A DNA stretch of 64,000 bases from Plasmopara viticola (taxonomy: Eukaryota > Oomycota > Peronosporomycetes > Peronosporales > Peronosporaceae): NCBI GenBank assembly GCA_001695595.3, contig MBPM02000145.1:1-64000 (forward strand). The letters are read 5' to 3'. The position numbers were made by a program, and so were the translations under genes. The first letter of the stretch is position 1. Each line of letters opens with the position of its first letter. The notes under the pieces were generated by a model. That model worked only from the letters and a program-made list of their open reading frames with translations, did no database searches and was not told the DNA's origin. Shown piece after piece: positions 47,288-58,597 of this stretch.

Positions 47288-48207
47288 ATGGCGTCGGCGG
47301 ACCGCGCCGAGCAGCTCAAGCTACAGGGCAACCACTGCTTTCAAAAGGGAAAATTCCTTGCCGCCATTGACATGTATACCGAGGCAATTGTACGATTCTC
47401 GTTCCTCACGATGCGCTTGATATGTCACTCACGTTCTTTGGTAGGTGCTGGCGCCCGGTCGGTCGACGTATTACTCGAACCGTGCGCTGTGTCATGCCAA
47501 GCGCGATGAGTGGGAGAAGTGCCGCCATGACTGCGGACTCGCGCTCAAGTTTGACGCACTGAACGCCAAGGCCAGTTACATGCTGGGGACGAGTCTCATG
47601 CACCTCGTTTCGTTTGACGCAGCGATCGAGGCGCTCGAGACTGCGTCGACCAGTGCGGTCAAGACGAAAAAACCCAAAGCGTTCCAGGACGATATTGACG
47701 CCGAGCTGAAACGGGTGAAAAAGAACCAATGGCTTTACACCCAGAACCAGCGGGTTCGTTGCCATGAAAAGATGAAAACCCAACTCGAAGTGCTGTTTAA
47801 AACCCATGCCAGAGTGGACACGAGGTTAGGTGAGGAGGAAGCGGATACGCTGATGGCGTATGTGGACCACATGGCCACTTGCTACGAGAAAGACATGTAT
47901 CCTGGACACGTGCCCGACTACTTGATGTGCCCCATTAGTATGGAAATCATGCACGATCCCGTCACAACGCCCAATGGCGTCTCGTACGTCCACCTTGCGA
48001 GATTTTGTACTTGAATCGTGCACTTATTGCAATGGGGTTTGACTTAGGTATGAAAGACGATGTTTAGAGGAACACGTGCGTCGAAATGGCGCGGTCGATC
48101 CGTTAACGCGCAAGCAATTGACACTGGATATGTTGCGGCCGAATACGTCGTTAAAAGCTGCCGTCCAGGATTTTTTGGAGAAAAACCCGTGGGCTTTTGA
48201 ATCATAG
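47288..48207 (+). CDS. STUB1: CHIP-type TPR/U-box E3 ubiquitin ligase, three exons
   Basis: Chaperone-associated ubiquitin ligase: TPRs bind Hsp70/Hsp90 C-termini and the U-box recruits E2 enzymes, sending misfolded clients to the proteasome. Inferred exons are 47288-47389, 47445-47983 and 48048-48207, with introns of 55 and 64 nt (donors GTACGA and GTACGT, acceptors TTGGTAG and GACTTAG). All junctions are in phase and give 266 residues (human CHIP 303). The joins restore the family sequence: YTEAI/VLAPGRSTYYSNRA in the TPRs and NGVS/YERRCLEEHV in the U-box. TPRs span about 7-112, a charged helical region about 120-185, and the U-box about 192-266 (YLMCPISMEIMHDPVTTPNG, then DPLTRKQL), ending FLEKNPWAFES as in CHIP. 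Unspliced, each piece soon meets a stop. The assignment is firm from domain order and the U-box sequence. Confidence 0.93.
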
Positions 48208-49024
48208 CGAGGGAAACTCTTGGTACACTTTTGCATGAACTGGACTTTCGGTGAATGTGTAAATTAGAATGGAAATACTTTAACTAGGAAATTACTGTCG
48301 CGTCATATATATTGTTGTACTTACAACTTATTGTTTGTGCAACTTAACTCAACTACAAAATAAATCAGATTTATATTTTTCATTAGCCCATGGGATGAAG
48401 ATGAAACAGTGCAGGGCAGTTTGATTAGCTTATTAACACTATCTAATAAGTCTAAAATGTTGGAAATGGTAGAAGCCAATACAGTGCAGATCACAATTGG
48501 AGCCCAAAAGTCGATTGCTAGCTTCTGTGGTCCTCAGAAGGAGGCTGCGTTTGCAGTCACCGTACTGATAAGCAGCGAAATCTACGAGCAAAAACTATGG
48601 TCTAGAGCTTAAGCAGCACATGCTCGGGCAGCCCCGGCGGTACCGCCTAATGTGAGGTTCAAGTCGGTAAAGCTTGTCTTCGCCTCTCGCTCTCTATGGA
48701 TATTTCTGCAGTCTGCTTCGGAAAGTACACCAGAGCCTTCTCCTCTAGATGCTTGTATAAATTCGCTATCGTTTACCTGAGAGGCCGCTGGCACTCACCT
48801 TAGAAAATACTTTGCCTGAGTATTTTGGGCCTTGGGACAACAGCAAAAAAGAGCTTATGGCATTTTTTTCTCATTGAGCTCTGAGTTCCACCAGCGCCCA
48901 CGGTTTCTCACAGAGGGTGTGAGCTTAATCAAATTTTTTTTTGGTAGCTACCGGGGCGCTACTCTTCAAATAAATCAATGTGACTATAATCATTGATGGT
49001 CTTGTAACTTACTGCGGGAAAGGT

Positions 49025-49052
49025 GCAAGGAGCGATATAAATCGCTCCTTGC
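49025..49052. repeat. 12-bp perfect hairpin with ATAA loop
   Basis: GCAAGGAGCGAT at 49025-49036 pairs exactly with ATCGCTCCTTGC at 49041-49052 around a four-base loop. No gene ends beside it, so its role is unknown. Confidence 0.65.
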
Positions 49053-52000
49053 CATAGACATATACCCCTTCCAGAATGTCATCGATAGCCATTATAGGTG
49101 ATGAATTTGGATCAGCTGATTTGTAGGTTGCCAGGCAGAGCTACGTCTACTCCTTTTACTGCGGCATACAAGGAAACATGATCCGTGCTTGTCCGAAGGA
49201 AAGTCCACAAAAAGTACGGCTTTAAATAATAGCTAACAAAAGCTACATCTTTATTGTCAGAAATTCAATCGTCACTGACAGGGATGGGACCTTTGTTACG
49301 AAATATTAGAGTTTTTGGGGATATGAAGCGATACACGTTATAGATACTGAGCTTTTGAGAGCTTGACACGTCTCAAAGAAGGTTCAGCTTTGGTTGACCG
49401 TTGGTTGCACAAGCAAGTGTGCGAGGTGTATAAAGCCATTATGAGTCTTGGTAGGCTCAAACCTGTCACAAAATTTTACGCGCCTGTAAAGATTGCCGCC
49501 AGCTCAAAAATATTGACCGAGGTTTAAGAGACAGAGGCCCGTTTTGTTACAATCAGTTAGAAGAAAGTACTTCGTCACGAAGTTTGCTGCGAAAAGATCA
49601 TATGGGACGTCAGACTGTACTTATTGCTTAAGCTAAGCACAAGTCAATTTGGCGTTAAATTACCGGCGCGAAAGCCTCCCCGTTTTCAGTGCTGCAATTC
49701 TGTGCCAATTTTTGGTAGCCATACACATATTACAATGCTCCATCTTAGCGTCTTGGCATTTTTCTTCACGAAAGACCATTCGTTGCTACCTTCCTTGCGC
49801 TTGGAAGAAACACAAGCTTCTACGTCGTATTGTTGCGAGGTATTTTCGTCACCGAGTCACAGAGCTTGTCACACTCCATTGCGTCACGGGTTTTGATTGC
49901 CAAGCACACATCGACACTTTTGATTGTATCATTAAAACGTTTAAAAGGCACCAGTCCTGGCTTTACTGGACAAATCAAAGCTATCAGGCTTCTACTTTGT
50001 TCGCTTTTGACTCAATCATCAGTCGCGCTTTGCCGCAACTAAATGAGGACGATCATGAGCGAGTTAATTCATTTCTGTCTAAGCAGCTCAAAGCGGCTAC
50101 ACGGAGCTACCAAATTCATCACAAGGGATATATTGCCATGAAAGGGCATTTTCAACGCAACGAGTAGATCGTCTTGTTACTCAGGTCTCTACGATCTAAT
50201 CAAATCACACATTTCCAAGTTTAGCAATGAGTATGCTTCGCACGTCCGAACATAGTAAGGCGGCAACTAAATCTAGCAATATGAGCCCAGTAAACCAGAT
50301 GTGCCTTTGACGCGCTTTCGTGCAAGTCATATAGTGAATTGACCCAGATCGGCAGGGCTAAAAGCTTAATTGACAAATGCTCTTGTCAAACATACTAAAT
50401 GGGTACGGATCTTGGAACTGTAATGCTTTTCTTACCGTAGTTGAGGATACCCAAGAAAAGTGCTAAATTCTCGACAGCGTTCGCATCTGCATTGCTATTA
50501 ACAAGCTGACAAGTTGTTGTACCAAAGAATACATACAGTCGATTCAACTAACTCCAATTTTTAAGAGGTACATGGATTTTCACTGTAAAGTCTTCTAAAC
50601 CGAGCGGAAACGCTTTTTTCAATTGCTACAAAATTGACTTAGACAAAGGGGTACCAAGTATAATAGGATATGCAAAACCCAGAAAGCTAACCCGCGGGAA
50701 TATGCACTTTAAAGTCTGATATGAAGGTTTTCGAATAAATGTTTCCTGGCATTATGAAAGACGTCAAGTTGTGCTAGGAGAGCCAGCACCGGATAATTCT
50801 GATAGCATCAAGAAACGCCTTTAGCAGAAACTTGCTCTGGCCTTGACAGACAAAATAAAGCCGTTTGGCGTCTTTTGGAATGTTTTCGTCTATGCCATCA
50901 ATTGCGCGGTCGTTGCAGTGCTTGTTTGCTGTCTATTCGTTTGCCCCTGTATCAGTTTGTGTAACTGGGAGACTAACAACTATGGATGTGACCTCTAAGT
51001 ATAATGGCTTCCTATGTACAACACCAAACCGCTAATTCCTAACACAGTTTGACTCAATATGATAACTTGACCAGAATGTGATACAAATGTCTAACATACT
51101 GGTACAAAACTAGACATTTTGTAAATTACACTTTATTGTTTTTTTTTATTTGTCGCCAAATGGTCTGACGTACAGTGTGAGTTCAACTTTCGCTTGTAAA
51201 GAGTTTGAAAAAAAGAAAACTGACAAGTTTGACGTCAAGCGCTTAGGCGGGCAAGTGGCAAGGAAGCCGTCGCCGCCATCAAGTTGATTGCATTCCGTTT
51301 TTTAGATTAAAGTCAACATTGGCCTACCTTTTCAATTACTTCACCTGCGCCAATTGTTATGGCTCCACTACCATTGTCGGATATTAATGTTCTTTCAGGT
51401 GGCTGCGCAAAGTGATATATTATATGCCGTAAAGTGCTGCAAAATCCAGGACTGTCTACAAGCGCACGAAATGTTCGACCTGGCGATTAATACGTGCGGT
51501 GTTATGTGTCAGCTTAATATTGTAAGCTTTGAAAAAAAAAATTCATGTATTTGATTTTGCCCTATCTCTTGAAGTTTTAGAAAGCAATAATTGACATGTG
51601 GATCTTATATCTTAATATCTTATCATGGTTTAGGGAATACTGCAAAAGATGACTGACACTAAACTATTAGAAACTTGCATGCTAGTGCCAAAGATAAAAT
51701 CTCATCAGACATATGATGACACAAAAAGAGTCATCCGTGTGTGCTCAACGTAACAGCTATTTAAGATTTTGCCTTACAATGGCGTAGCACATCTGCGGAT
51801 TTTACACCCATTTATATCGTCAAGGTTCTACATACAAGGGCTACGCTTAATCTCCATATCACACATACCTCTGATGTTAGTAGGTTAGAGGCTTGAAAAG
51901 CCTAATTCTCTCAGGTCTCGAACATGAGACCATTTCCCATACGAAAACAAATATCTAACTGCAGTGAAGTCAGCTGAGAACAATCAGCTAGTAAAGAATG

Positions 52001-52988
52001 CGATTGCATGTACCCAACATAATCACAAGGAGCTATCGATTAAACATAGAAGCAAGACCGTAAACATCTATCAACGAGGAAAAAGTATTGTTGGGACTAT
52101 CAATCCTAACCTTAAAAGATGAAATTTTACTTTTTTGTGCTCAGCAAACCATTGTATTGTTGAACCCTCGCTGACCTGGAAGAACATAAGTCGACGTCCA
52201 CCATCGACCCCCCCCAAGACCATATTGACTTTATTGGAGCTATAGCAATCCCCACGACCTTGAACCGTACGAATGAATTGGTCATAAAGCTGTGCGCTTC
52301 AAGCGGCCGTCAAATACTGGAGCTCAGTACGAAGAAAGCAACTTTTCAAGGCAGGTTGACACCTGCGCTGAGCTACGGCGGTTGATTTATGGGCCTCATT
52401 ATCGATTTAGTCTGTCTTTCTCCATAGAATTTCAAACCCTTGAGACCGCTCCAAAAGTCACGTTAAACTCGTATATATCGTCACGCAGGAAATGTTGATT
52501 GTCACGAAAACGTTCATCCCCCTCCAGCGTTCCTGCAAGACCAATAGCACCTTTATGCAAAGTGCACAATGAAGCAGGAGCTCTTTCATTGCCGTCAAAA
52601 TCTTCTTGTGTAATGGCGCGGTTATCGCGCCTCACATTATTTAAGGCAATTGTTGGTCCGACAGCGCCAAGATAATTAAAAGTCTGAAGCCACGATGATC
52701 AAGCGTTATGTAAATGCTTCGGTAATCTTCCAACCAGACGCTGGAAAAGACCTCACACCCGTGCTCGATGATTATGAGTTCAGCGCCTGACTTGACTCTC
52801 TACCAAAGACAAGATATCATGGAGTTGAGTTTTACCGACTCATTACGTAAAGAAATACATTTTGCTTGCGGGAATACAGTGGTTTGTCCAAATAAAACGG
52901 CTTGAGTTTTAGCATCCTGAAGGTTTAGCCAGTCCTAGAATAAATTATCATATCATAAAGTTTACGGTTTATAGGAGCATTTAAGAGT

Positions 52989-53495
52989 TTGGAACAACCT
53001 TCTGGTTTCTTCAGACTTTGCTTGATGTACTTAAAATATGCTACAGTTTTGAAAGCACGTGCAGAACCGCAAAGAAAGTCGCGCTCAAAGAATGGCTCGT
53101 TCATCGTTCATATAGACGCGAGCAGTGATCTCCGAAGAACACTTGTGATGCGCATACTAGATGAGCATCCTGTTCATCACTATGACTTGCATCGGTCGGT
53201 CAAAATATGCTGTAAGCTTCTCTCCCTTGTCGGAACCGTACCTCAAAATGTGAATAGATTTCTCAAGGATTGTGATCCACGTCCGTCTTCGATGGTTGAG
53301 AAGTATAAAAAGCCGTCGCCTACCGTATTGATGACATTGATTTTAAATCACCTGTCGAGTTTACCAAAGTTTGACGACCTTGACTATCCAATTTTCTTCG
53401 TGGTGCTTGTACTGGCTACCTTATCAACGAGGGATTCTCAGGTCTCGTCTTGGGTCCCGGAAAACGTCAGAAATTTCTTTGTCTTTACGGCTTAA
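52989..53495 (+). CDS. Unrecognised 168-residue open frame
   Basis: Among the longest open frames in the 48-54 kb tract, starting MEQPSGFFRLCLMYLK. It has a basic middle and a hydrophobic C-terminal segment (YPIFFVVLVLATL) that could span a membrane. There is no signal peptide, known domain or clear promoter. It could be a real lineage-specific gene or a piece of a transposon gag-like region. I cannot tell which, and give it only because the frame is unusually long for this AT-rich DNA. Confidence 0.25.
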   Translation: MEQPSGFFRLCLMYLKYATVLKARAEPQRKSRSKNGSFIVHIDASSDLRRTLVMRILDEHPVHHYDLHRSVKICCKLLSLVGTVPQNVNRFLKDCDPRPSSMVEKYKKPSPTVLMTLILNHLSSLPKFDDLDYPIFFVVLVLATLSTRDSQVSSWVPENVRNFFVFTA

Positions 53496-54369
53496 GCAAT
53501 TCGCGCGGCCGGTAAGTCCGACTCCAAGTATAATACCTTTTTGACATCGTTGCCATTGGCTTGGGGCCTCGCTGGACCCTTAGTGGGTAGATAGCAAGGC
53601 AGGCGGTTGCCCAAGCACCTGCTGTGACCCCCTTTAAATTCATCGTCTAAAGAAGGAGAAATTTAAAAATCATCGAATGGGGAAGAGCAGTAGGTGCACG
53701 TATACGGCGTGGTGGAGTGAAATTGGCTTTTTACTGTCAACTTATTCGGTCAACTGGCATCCTCTTTGCGGCACTTTTGGCCATCGTTATCACCAAATCG
53801 GCTTTCTGTATATAAAGACAAAGTGATGAAATCCTCTAACATGTACTAAGGATTATTGAGAAAATCGATCGAGGGATTAAGTAAAGCCGGAATTTTCAAA
53901 AAAGCTGGCTTCTCGTCAATTTCTTGTTGTGGGGGCTTTCGTGGCCCACAGGCATTCTAGCATGGGAAGTTTCGTATTACCTCCGAACAAAGTAGTACCT
54001 GCCTCAATTGCAATCGATCAGCCTCGTCACTCATCGAGAGTAGAGGCACCATTAAAGCACATGGTTATTGTACTAAGCAATTACTCTACAAAGTAAAGTC
54101 CACATCACACATTGGCTCCATAAGACTGGGTAGAGTACATAGGTGCTCATCGGAGGACTGTATATGTTTGTGTAGGCCTGCTCTATGTTAGATGTCGTGT
54201 GGCACCATAGGTCACCCGCCGCAACGAGTGTGAAAACACATTTAGAATTCAAATGTCAACGTGTGACGCACTGATGTAACCGGTCTTAAAAGAAAGCCGA
54301 AGCTCTTTTATATAGCCGGCTCTATATTTCAATGGAGCAAAAGGTGTTTAAAGCTGCTTGTTGATCACA

Positions 54370-55135
54370 AATGTTAGGCTATCTACTCTGAGTTTCCATT
54401 TCCGTTGGCTATTCAGCTTCAACTACCGTGTCATGGTCTAGAATCCTCTGCTGTGTGCGAGGCATAGGCATACTTCATGCAGACGAGTCCCGTGTAGTAC
54501 ATATTCCACGCACATTGTTCATCGCTGTTCGATATGCAGTACGTATTTGCTGCTTCGTACAATCCTTCGCAAATATTATAATGACGGTCCAAGAAATAGC
54601 GATGATAATTCCGGCTTTAATTTGAGCGGTTGGAAACAACCGAGCAACGCTAGCTCGTGAATATAAGACGCTCAAGCTACTTCTAACTGTTCCTTTCGAA
54701 TACAGAGAATGAGATCAAACGGAACAAGCACAAGGGCGTCAGATTCTCAGTTTGGCACGAAGTTTTGGCAGCCTTTGAAAAAGTATATTTCCTCGTACCA
54801 TCGACCTGAAAACAGAGCATTACTTCCGGTAACCGGTATCTTTACAGGTCGCCGGTAGTACAATGCCATCATCAAAGCTTCCCTTGTACATCACAACATA
54901 CGATGACCAGTGTCTACCTGCTGCAAGGTTGGTCTCACCTATCAAAGTCTCTTCTCTCGTCATATAGCGAGCATAGCAGTAAGCTCAACCGTCGCATCTC
55001 CTTGCCATACCGGTACCGCTGCCTTGATTTATCTGCTATACCGGTATCTAACTCATTCTCTTTGAGCCTATCATTCCAGACTCTGTGGTCGTCTCAGCTC
55101 CAAGGGCGGCTCCTTAACAACAGCGCTTCTCCTTA
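54370..55135 (+). pseudogene. Dead mirrored copy of the RxLR effector promoter and first codons
   Basis: This stretch is the inverted, diverged counterpart of 57890-58597, the upstream region and first about 12 codons of the intact RxLR effector on the minus strand. The match begins at about TTAGGCTATCTACT (54374) and continues through AATATTATAATGACGGTCC and CACAAGGGCGTCAGAT. It then follows the motifs CCGGTAACCGGTATC and TACCGGTACCGCTGCC to GTGGTCGTCTCAGCTCCA. At the start-codon position (55102-55104) this copy has AAG instead of ATG. Homology ends after ACAACAGCGCTTCTCCTT, inside the signal-peptide region. About 110 extra bases lie between the two motif groups. The copy cannot make the effector but keeps a whole promoter-like region. 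Confidence 0.8.
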
Positions 55136-55636
55136 GGACCATAAAGCTCCATTATGGACTTATAGAAGTCGGCCAAAAGACGCAAGGCTCAATCATCACA
55201 GAGTGGACCAAATTGACTATAGTCGAGAAAATAGTCAGCCGATGCTTACCTAGCCCCTTTCGCGAGCTTTTTTGCTATTCTAAAGGTTTGATACGATTAA
55301 ACTTAAAGCGCTGTAACGGTATTTCACGCTAGTGTCGTACGTAATTAACGGTCACCTAGCGTTTCGAGTACAAAAAGCAACAAGTTTATTGACACGTCAG
55401 CTTGTTCATCAAGTATAAGAGCAAGTGAGTAAGTAAGCCCTCGCAAAGGCTCGAGCCTCACAATTACAGCGTCATGCTCTTTTTTGTGTAGAGCCTTTAT
55501 TATTTATGTAATATAAGTATTTGTCCTCCGAAATGTATTGCAAATCACAAAATCACAAAAACACAACACCAAAATAGCATCGCTGTCGTTAAGGGTGTCT
55601 AGGGATACGCGAGATGCTCTTGTATGCAAAGAAAAA

Positions 55637-55676
55637 GCGGACGAGAGCGGATGAGAGCGGACGAGAGCGGACGCAG
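55637..55676. repeat. GCGGACGAGA decamer tandem array (four units)
   Basis: Four 10-base units, one with a C-to-T change and the last diverged, stand where the distal direct-repeat copy (61586-61605) has two. This is a local expansion or contraction since the duplication. Confidence 0.85.
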
Positions 55677-55689
55677 CGAACCTGTCCTG

Positions 55690-56330
55690 TAGAACGAGAA
55701 CCAAAGAAACAAAAGCGAAGCCTTTGAAAGCCGAGATTTCTAGTCGTCCTGCAAGAGCTACGCAAAGCACGCAAGTGTACTGCGCATCCAGAGAAGCTGC
55801 CGCTGCGACAGACCAGTCGCATGCCTCCTCTACTTGCGAGCATCGATCGCGTCAATGCTGCTCTGGACACTAGGCACCTTGTTTGTGTGCCACGCAATTA
55901 AAGATGAATGAAGTGCGTTTCTTGACAGCGACGGACGTACCGTTCGACCCACTTTTCTCGAACGGTTCGCTGACTCTGATGAGGTCCACACCATTGCGTT
56001 TGCGGCTCTTCCCCATGATAGATACCTTGCCGAGCTTCACGATCACTTTCGTGTGCGGCAATCAAGAAACGGCTTTAAAGCCACATGGCAGCCGTCAATT
56101 CCCAAGGGCAAAGTTTTTGAACGATTTAACCGAAATTGGAGTCGAGCATGTGCTATGCATGTCATTCAACCTTAACTTTGCAAATGCCGCGTACAAAGTG
56201 TATGGTGCGCGCAACAAGCCACTCGTGCGACTACTGGCCACTTGGACACCATCCAACATGATAGATCAAGAACGCTTTTGATCAAAAGAAAAGCTAGACA
56301 CCCTTTTTCCTCGACATCTCGCAGCATTTC
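55690..56330 (+). pseudogene. Broken copy 1 of an unknown gene carried by the direct repeat
   Basis: One frame reads LRKARKCTAHPEKLPLRQTS and NAALDTRHLVCVPRN, then hits a stop (TAA), and a further in-frame TGA interrupts the block matching the partner's EDEWNAFLDSDG. After that the frame runs on through DSDEVHTIAFAALPHD and KATWQPSIPKGK to a stop. The distal copy shows the same protein with different lesions. I do not recognise the family. An Asp/Glu-rich block and several Trp residues are the only obvious features. Confidence 0.5.
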
Positions 56331-56572
56331 GCAACCCCCTCTTTAATACAATTCTCAGAGGATAAAAACCCTGGCAACGTAATATATCCCAGAAACGAAA
56401 GAATAGGGAGACATATAAGAATATAAAAACAGAATCCAATACAATGGATATTGTTATCAAGAGCAGTATCGTATTAGTTACCAAGAGACAAAGATTGGCG
56501 AGGAAATGCCGGACTCAATCTTCGTCCATCCGCATAAAGTGCACCCACACATCGTTTCAATGTCTTCCGCAA

Positions 56573-57931
56573 TCACGACTTTGTTCTGTCGCCCCACTTC
56601 CTTCGTTCTCTTTGCGTTCCTCGCTTGGACCTGACGCTTCGAGGTCGCTTTCTTCTCGTCAAAGCACTCGACTCGAGTACGTGAAAGGTATCTTTCGCTG
56701 GTTTTGACACTTGCGACTCGAGCCTCGACTGACGTTGCAGTTGATTGCTCGGTGGGAACGCCGCGATAAGAGCCGTCAGGCGTTCGAGCACGAGGTCGTC
56801 TCCGTTTGCTAAAAAACCTTCTACTGCCTTTTCCACGGTTGCGACGACATCGTTCTTGACGTGATGCTTGGCCAGGATCGCCTTTACACTCTTTGACAGC
56901 CTATATACCCGCTGTCCAATCGTTTTCGGATCCTTTTCTCGGTCAACCTCGGCCTCGAGTTGCACGCTGACGGCATCGTCGGTGCCTTCTCTAAAAAGCT
57001 TGACACCCGGCAACGATGTCGTCAGTGCGTCGCTGTGGACCTTGCAGAACTTCAAGAAATCATAGTACATCGCTCGCCATCGTACGAGACTTGCGTGCCA
57101 CACAAACGCATGCTGTACCTCTTTCGTTGCTTCTAAAGAAAGTCCTAGCGACGCCAACAACGTTAGAGTCGACGTGACTCGCGTCCCGAGCTTTTTCGTC
57201 AAAACGTTTAAATCCTCGTCTTTTAAACGTTTGAAATTGTTATTGTACATTGCAAAGACGTTTGGGGAATCAACAAAGGACTGGTCGAGCAGTCGCAGCA
57301 TCCATTCCGTCTCTTCTCTGGTCGGATCAAAGCCCATTGAACTCGTCCTGAGGTGGTCAAGATACATTGTATACATCGTATCAACCACCACCGTGGATTG
57401 GTCCTCACGAACGTGTTCGAGACTCGCTGCCATCTTCAAAGCCAGTGGTTCCTTGGCGCGTTTTCTGATCCTTTTCGTTGCAAGCTTGACTGGAGTCACC
57501 GAATCCAATCGCGCTTGCGTCGTTGCAAAGTGTGGATTGCTCGATTGACTTGTAGCAACTGCAAGATCATGCACCGTCGACGTTGGTGCGTGTTTTCTAG
57601 GAGGCAACTCTGAGCCTTCTGACAACAGCGCCAACGTCTCGCTCGGTGGATAATTCAAGTCAAATCGAGGCCGTGCAATGGCAGCGATCGTCTCGCTTGC
57701 CTCAGTCATGGCCTGTTCAATCGTACGCGTTTCTTGAGGGTCAAAAGGCTTCCAATCGACGCGAGGCTCCTGACTGCCTCGAAGATATCTTCGAGGAGAC
57801 GATTGCGACTTTAGTTGATCAGAAAGCTTTACATTGTAAAGAGACCATTGGCGAGGATCGAGTTGGTTTGATGCGGCAGCTCTTTGGCTGCTGACGGCAA
57901 GGAGAAGCGCTGTTGTGAAGGTGCCGCCCAT
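56573..57931 (-). CDS. RxLR effector candidate with C-terminal nuclear-localisation-like tail
   Basis: A 452-residue intronless protein. Residues 1-20 form a likely signal peptide (MGGTFTTALLLAVSSQRAAA). A canonical RxLR motif, RYLR, lies at 48-51, the expected distance. No clear EER follows, only a weak QETR further on. In known effectors this region supports export and delivery into host cells, and the C-terminal domain acts there. The C-terminal domain is helical and charged, without clear WY repeats. The last 30 residues are strongly basic (RRKRPR at 426-431, KR at 436-437, RERRK at 441-445), which resembles a bipartite nuclear localisation signal, so a host-nucleus target is plausible. 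The ATG at 57931 is the first of the frame and gives the signal peptide. The promoter carries CCGGTA motifs. The target is unknown. Confidence 0.87.
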   Translation of the reverse strand: MGGTFTTALLLAVSSQRAAASNQLDPRQWSLYNVKLSDQLKSQSSPRRYLRGSQEPRVDWKPFDPQETRTIEQAMTEASETIAAIARPRFDLNYPPSETLALLSEGSELPPRKHAPTSTVHDLAVATSQSSNPHFATTQARLDSVTPVKLATKRIRKRAKEPLALKMAASLEHVREDQSTVVVDTMYTMYLDHLRTSSMGFDPTREETEWMLRLLDQSFVDSPNVFAMYNNNFKRLKDEDLNVLTKKLGTRVTSTLTLLASLGLSLEATKEVQHAFVWHASLVRWRAMYYDFLKFCKVHSDALTTSLPGVKLFREGTDDAVSVQLEAEVDREKDPKTIGQRVYRLSKSVKAILAKHHVKNDVVATVEKAVEGFLANGDDLVLERLTALIAAFPPSNQLQRQSRLESQVSKPAKDTFHVLESSALTRRKRPRSVRSKRGTQRERRKWGDRTKS

Positions 57932-57992
57932 GGAGCTGAGACGACCACGAATTTCAAAGTTTGAGATGATATGCTGATAGAGATTGGCCTGG

Positions 57993-58104
57993 ATACCGGT
58001 ACAGCAGAGACATCAGGGCAGCGGGACCGGTATGGCAAGAGAATGCGGCGGGTAAGCTAACTGCTAACTACCGGCGACCTAGTATAGATACCGGTTACCG
58101 GAAG
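57993..58104 (-). promoter_or_regulatory. CCGGTA motif cluster upstream of the RxLR effector
   Basis: Within about 60-175 bases upstream of the start codon lie ATACCGGT (57993-58000), ACCGGTAT (58026-58033) and GATACCGGTTACCGGAAG (58087-58104), plus a nearby CCGGCGACC. The first two form a spaced inverted repeat. The dead copy at 54370-55135 keeps the same elements in the same order, although its surroundings have diverged. Binding by a regulator is inference from repetition and conservation. Confidence 0.5.
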
Positions 58105-58597
58105 TAATACTTTGTTTTCAGGTCGTACGAAGAAATATACTTTTTCAGAGGCTGGCAAAACTTTGTGTCAAAGTGAGGATCTGACGCCCTTGTGCTTGTT
58201 CCGTTTGCATTCATTCTCTGCATTGTGAATGAACAATTTAAAGTAGCTCGAGCGCGTTATAATCACGATTCACGAGCTAACGTTGCGCGGTTGTTTTCAA
58301 ACGCTCAGATTAAAGCAGGAAGTATCATCGCTATTTTGTGGACCGTCTTTATTGTATTTGCGAAGAATTATACGAAGCTGCAAGTATGCCGGCCATAGAT
58401 ACGTCCTTTCTATCGGTCCAGACATGCACAGACGCAAAAGAGATTAGCAATGTACGTGAAAATATGTACTACGCGGTACTCGTCTGCATAAAGCATGGTC
58501 ATGCCTCGCACACAGCAGAAGATTCCAAAACAAGGCTTGATTGTTGAAGCTGAATAGCCAACGGAAATGGGTGGTCGAAGTAGATAGCCTAATGTTG

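Larger units (their letters stand above)
48208..54369. other. Gene-poor AT-rich tract
   Basis: Six kilobases without a firm gene. The longest frames are 52989-53495 (+, listed separately) and 49649-50167 (+, 172 codons, no known domain; its second half reads more protein-like than its first). A 12-bp hairpin lies at 49025-49052. The rest looks like worn repeat DNA. Confidence 0.5.
55391..56609. repeat. Direct repeat, proximal copy (partner 61300-62878)
   Basis: Shared landmarks in the same order and orientation include GACACGTCAGCT at the left, CATTATTTATGTGATA-like text, the GCGGACGAGA decamer, GTCGTCCTGCAAGAGCTACG, GCGTTTCTTGACAGCGACGG and ATAAAGTGCACCCACA. The right end is CGCCCCACTTCCTTCGTTCT. 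The right end lies inside the last codons of the intact effector gene, whose stop is at 56573-56575. This copy lacks internal sequence present in the distal copy. The repeat is thus the 3' flank of the effector locus. Confidence 0.85.
54370..58597. repeat. Imperfect inverted repeat pair (54370-55135 and 57890-58597) flanking the RxLR effector
   Basis: The two arms are about 770 and 710 bases, diverged by many substitutions and small indels, and enclose about 2.75 kb with the effector gene and one copy of the direct repeat. The right arm is the live gene's upstream DNA and signal-peptide codons, and the left arm is the dead copy. The arms are not terminal repeats of a recognised transposon. 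Confidence 0.8.
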
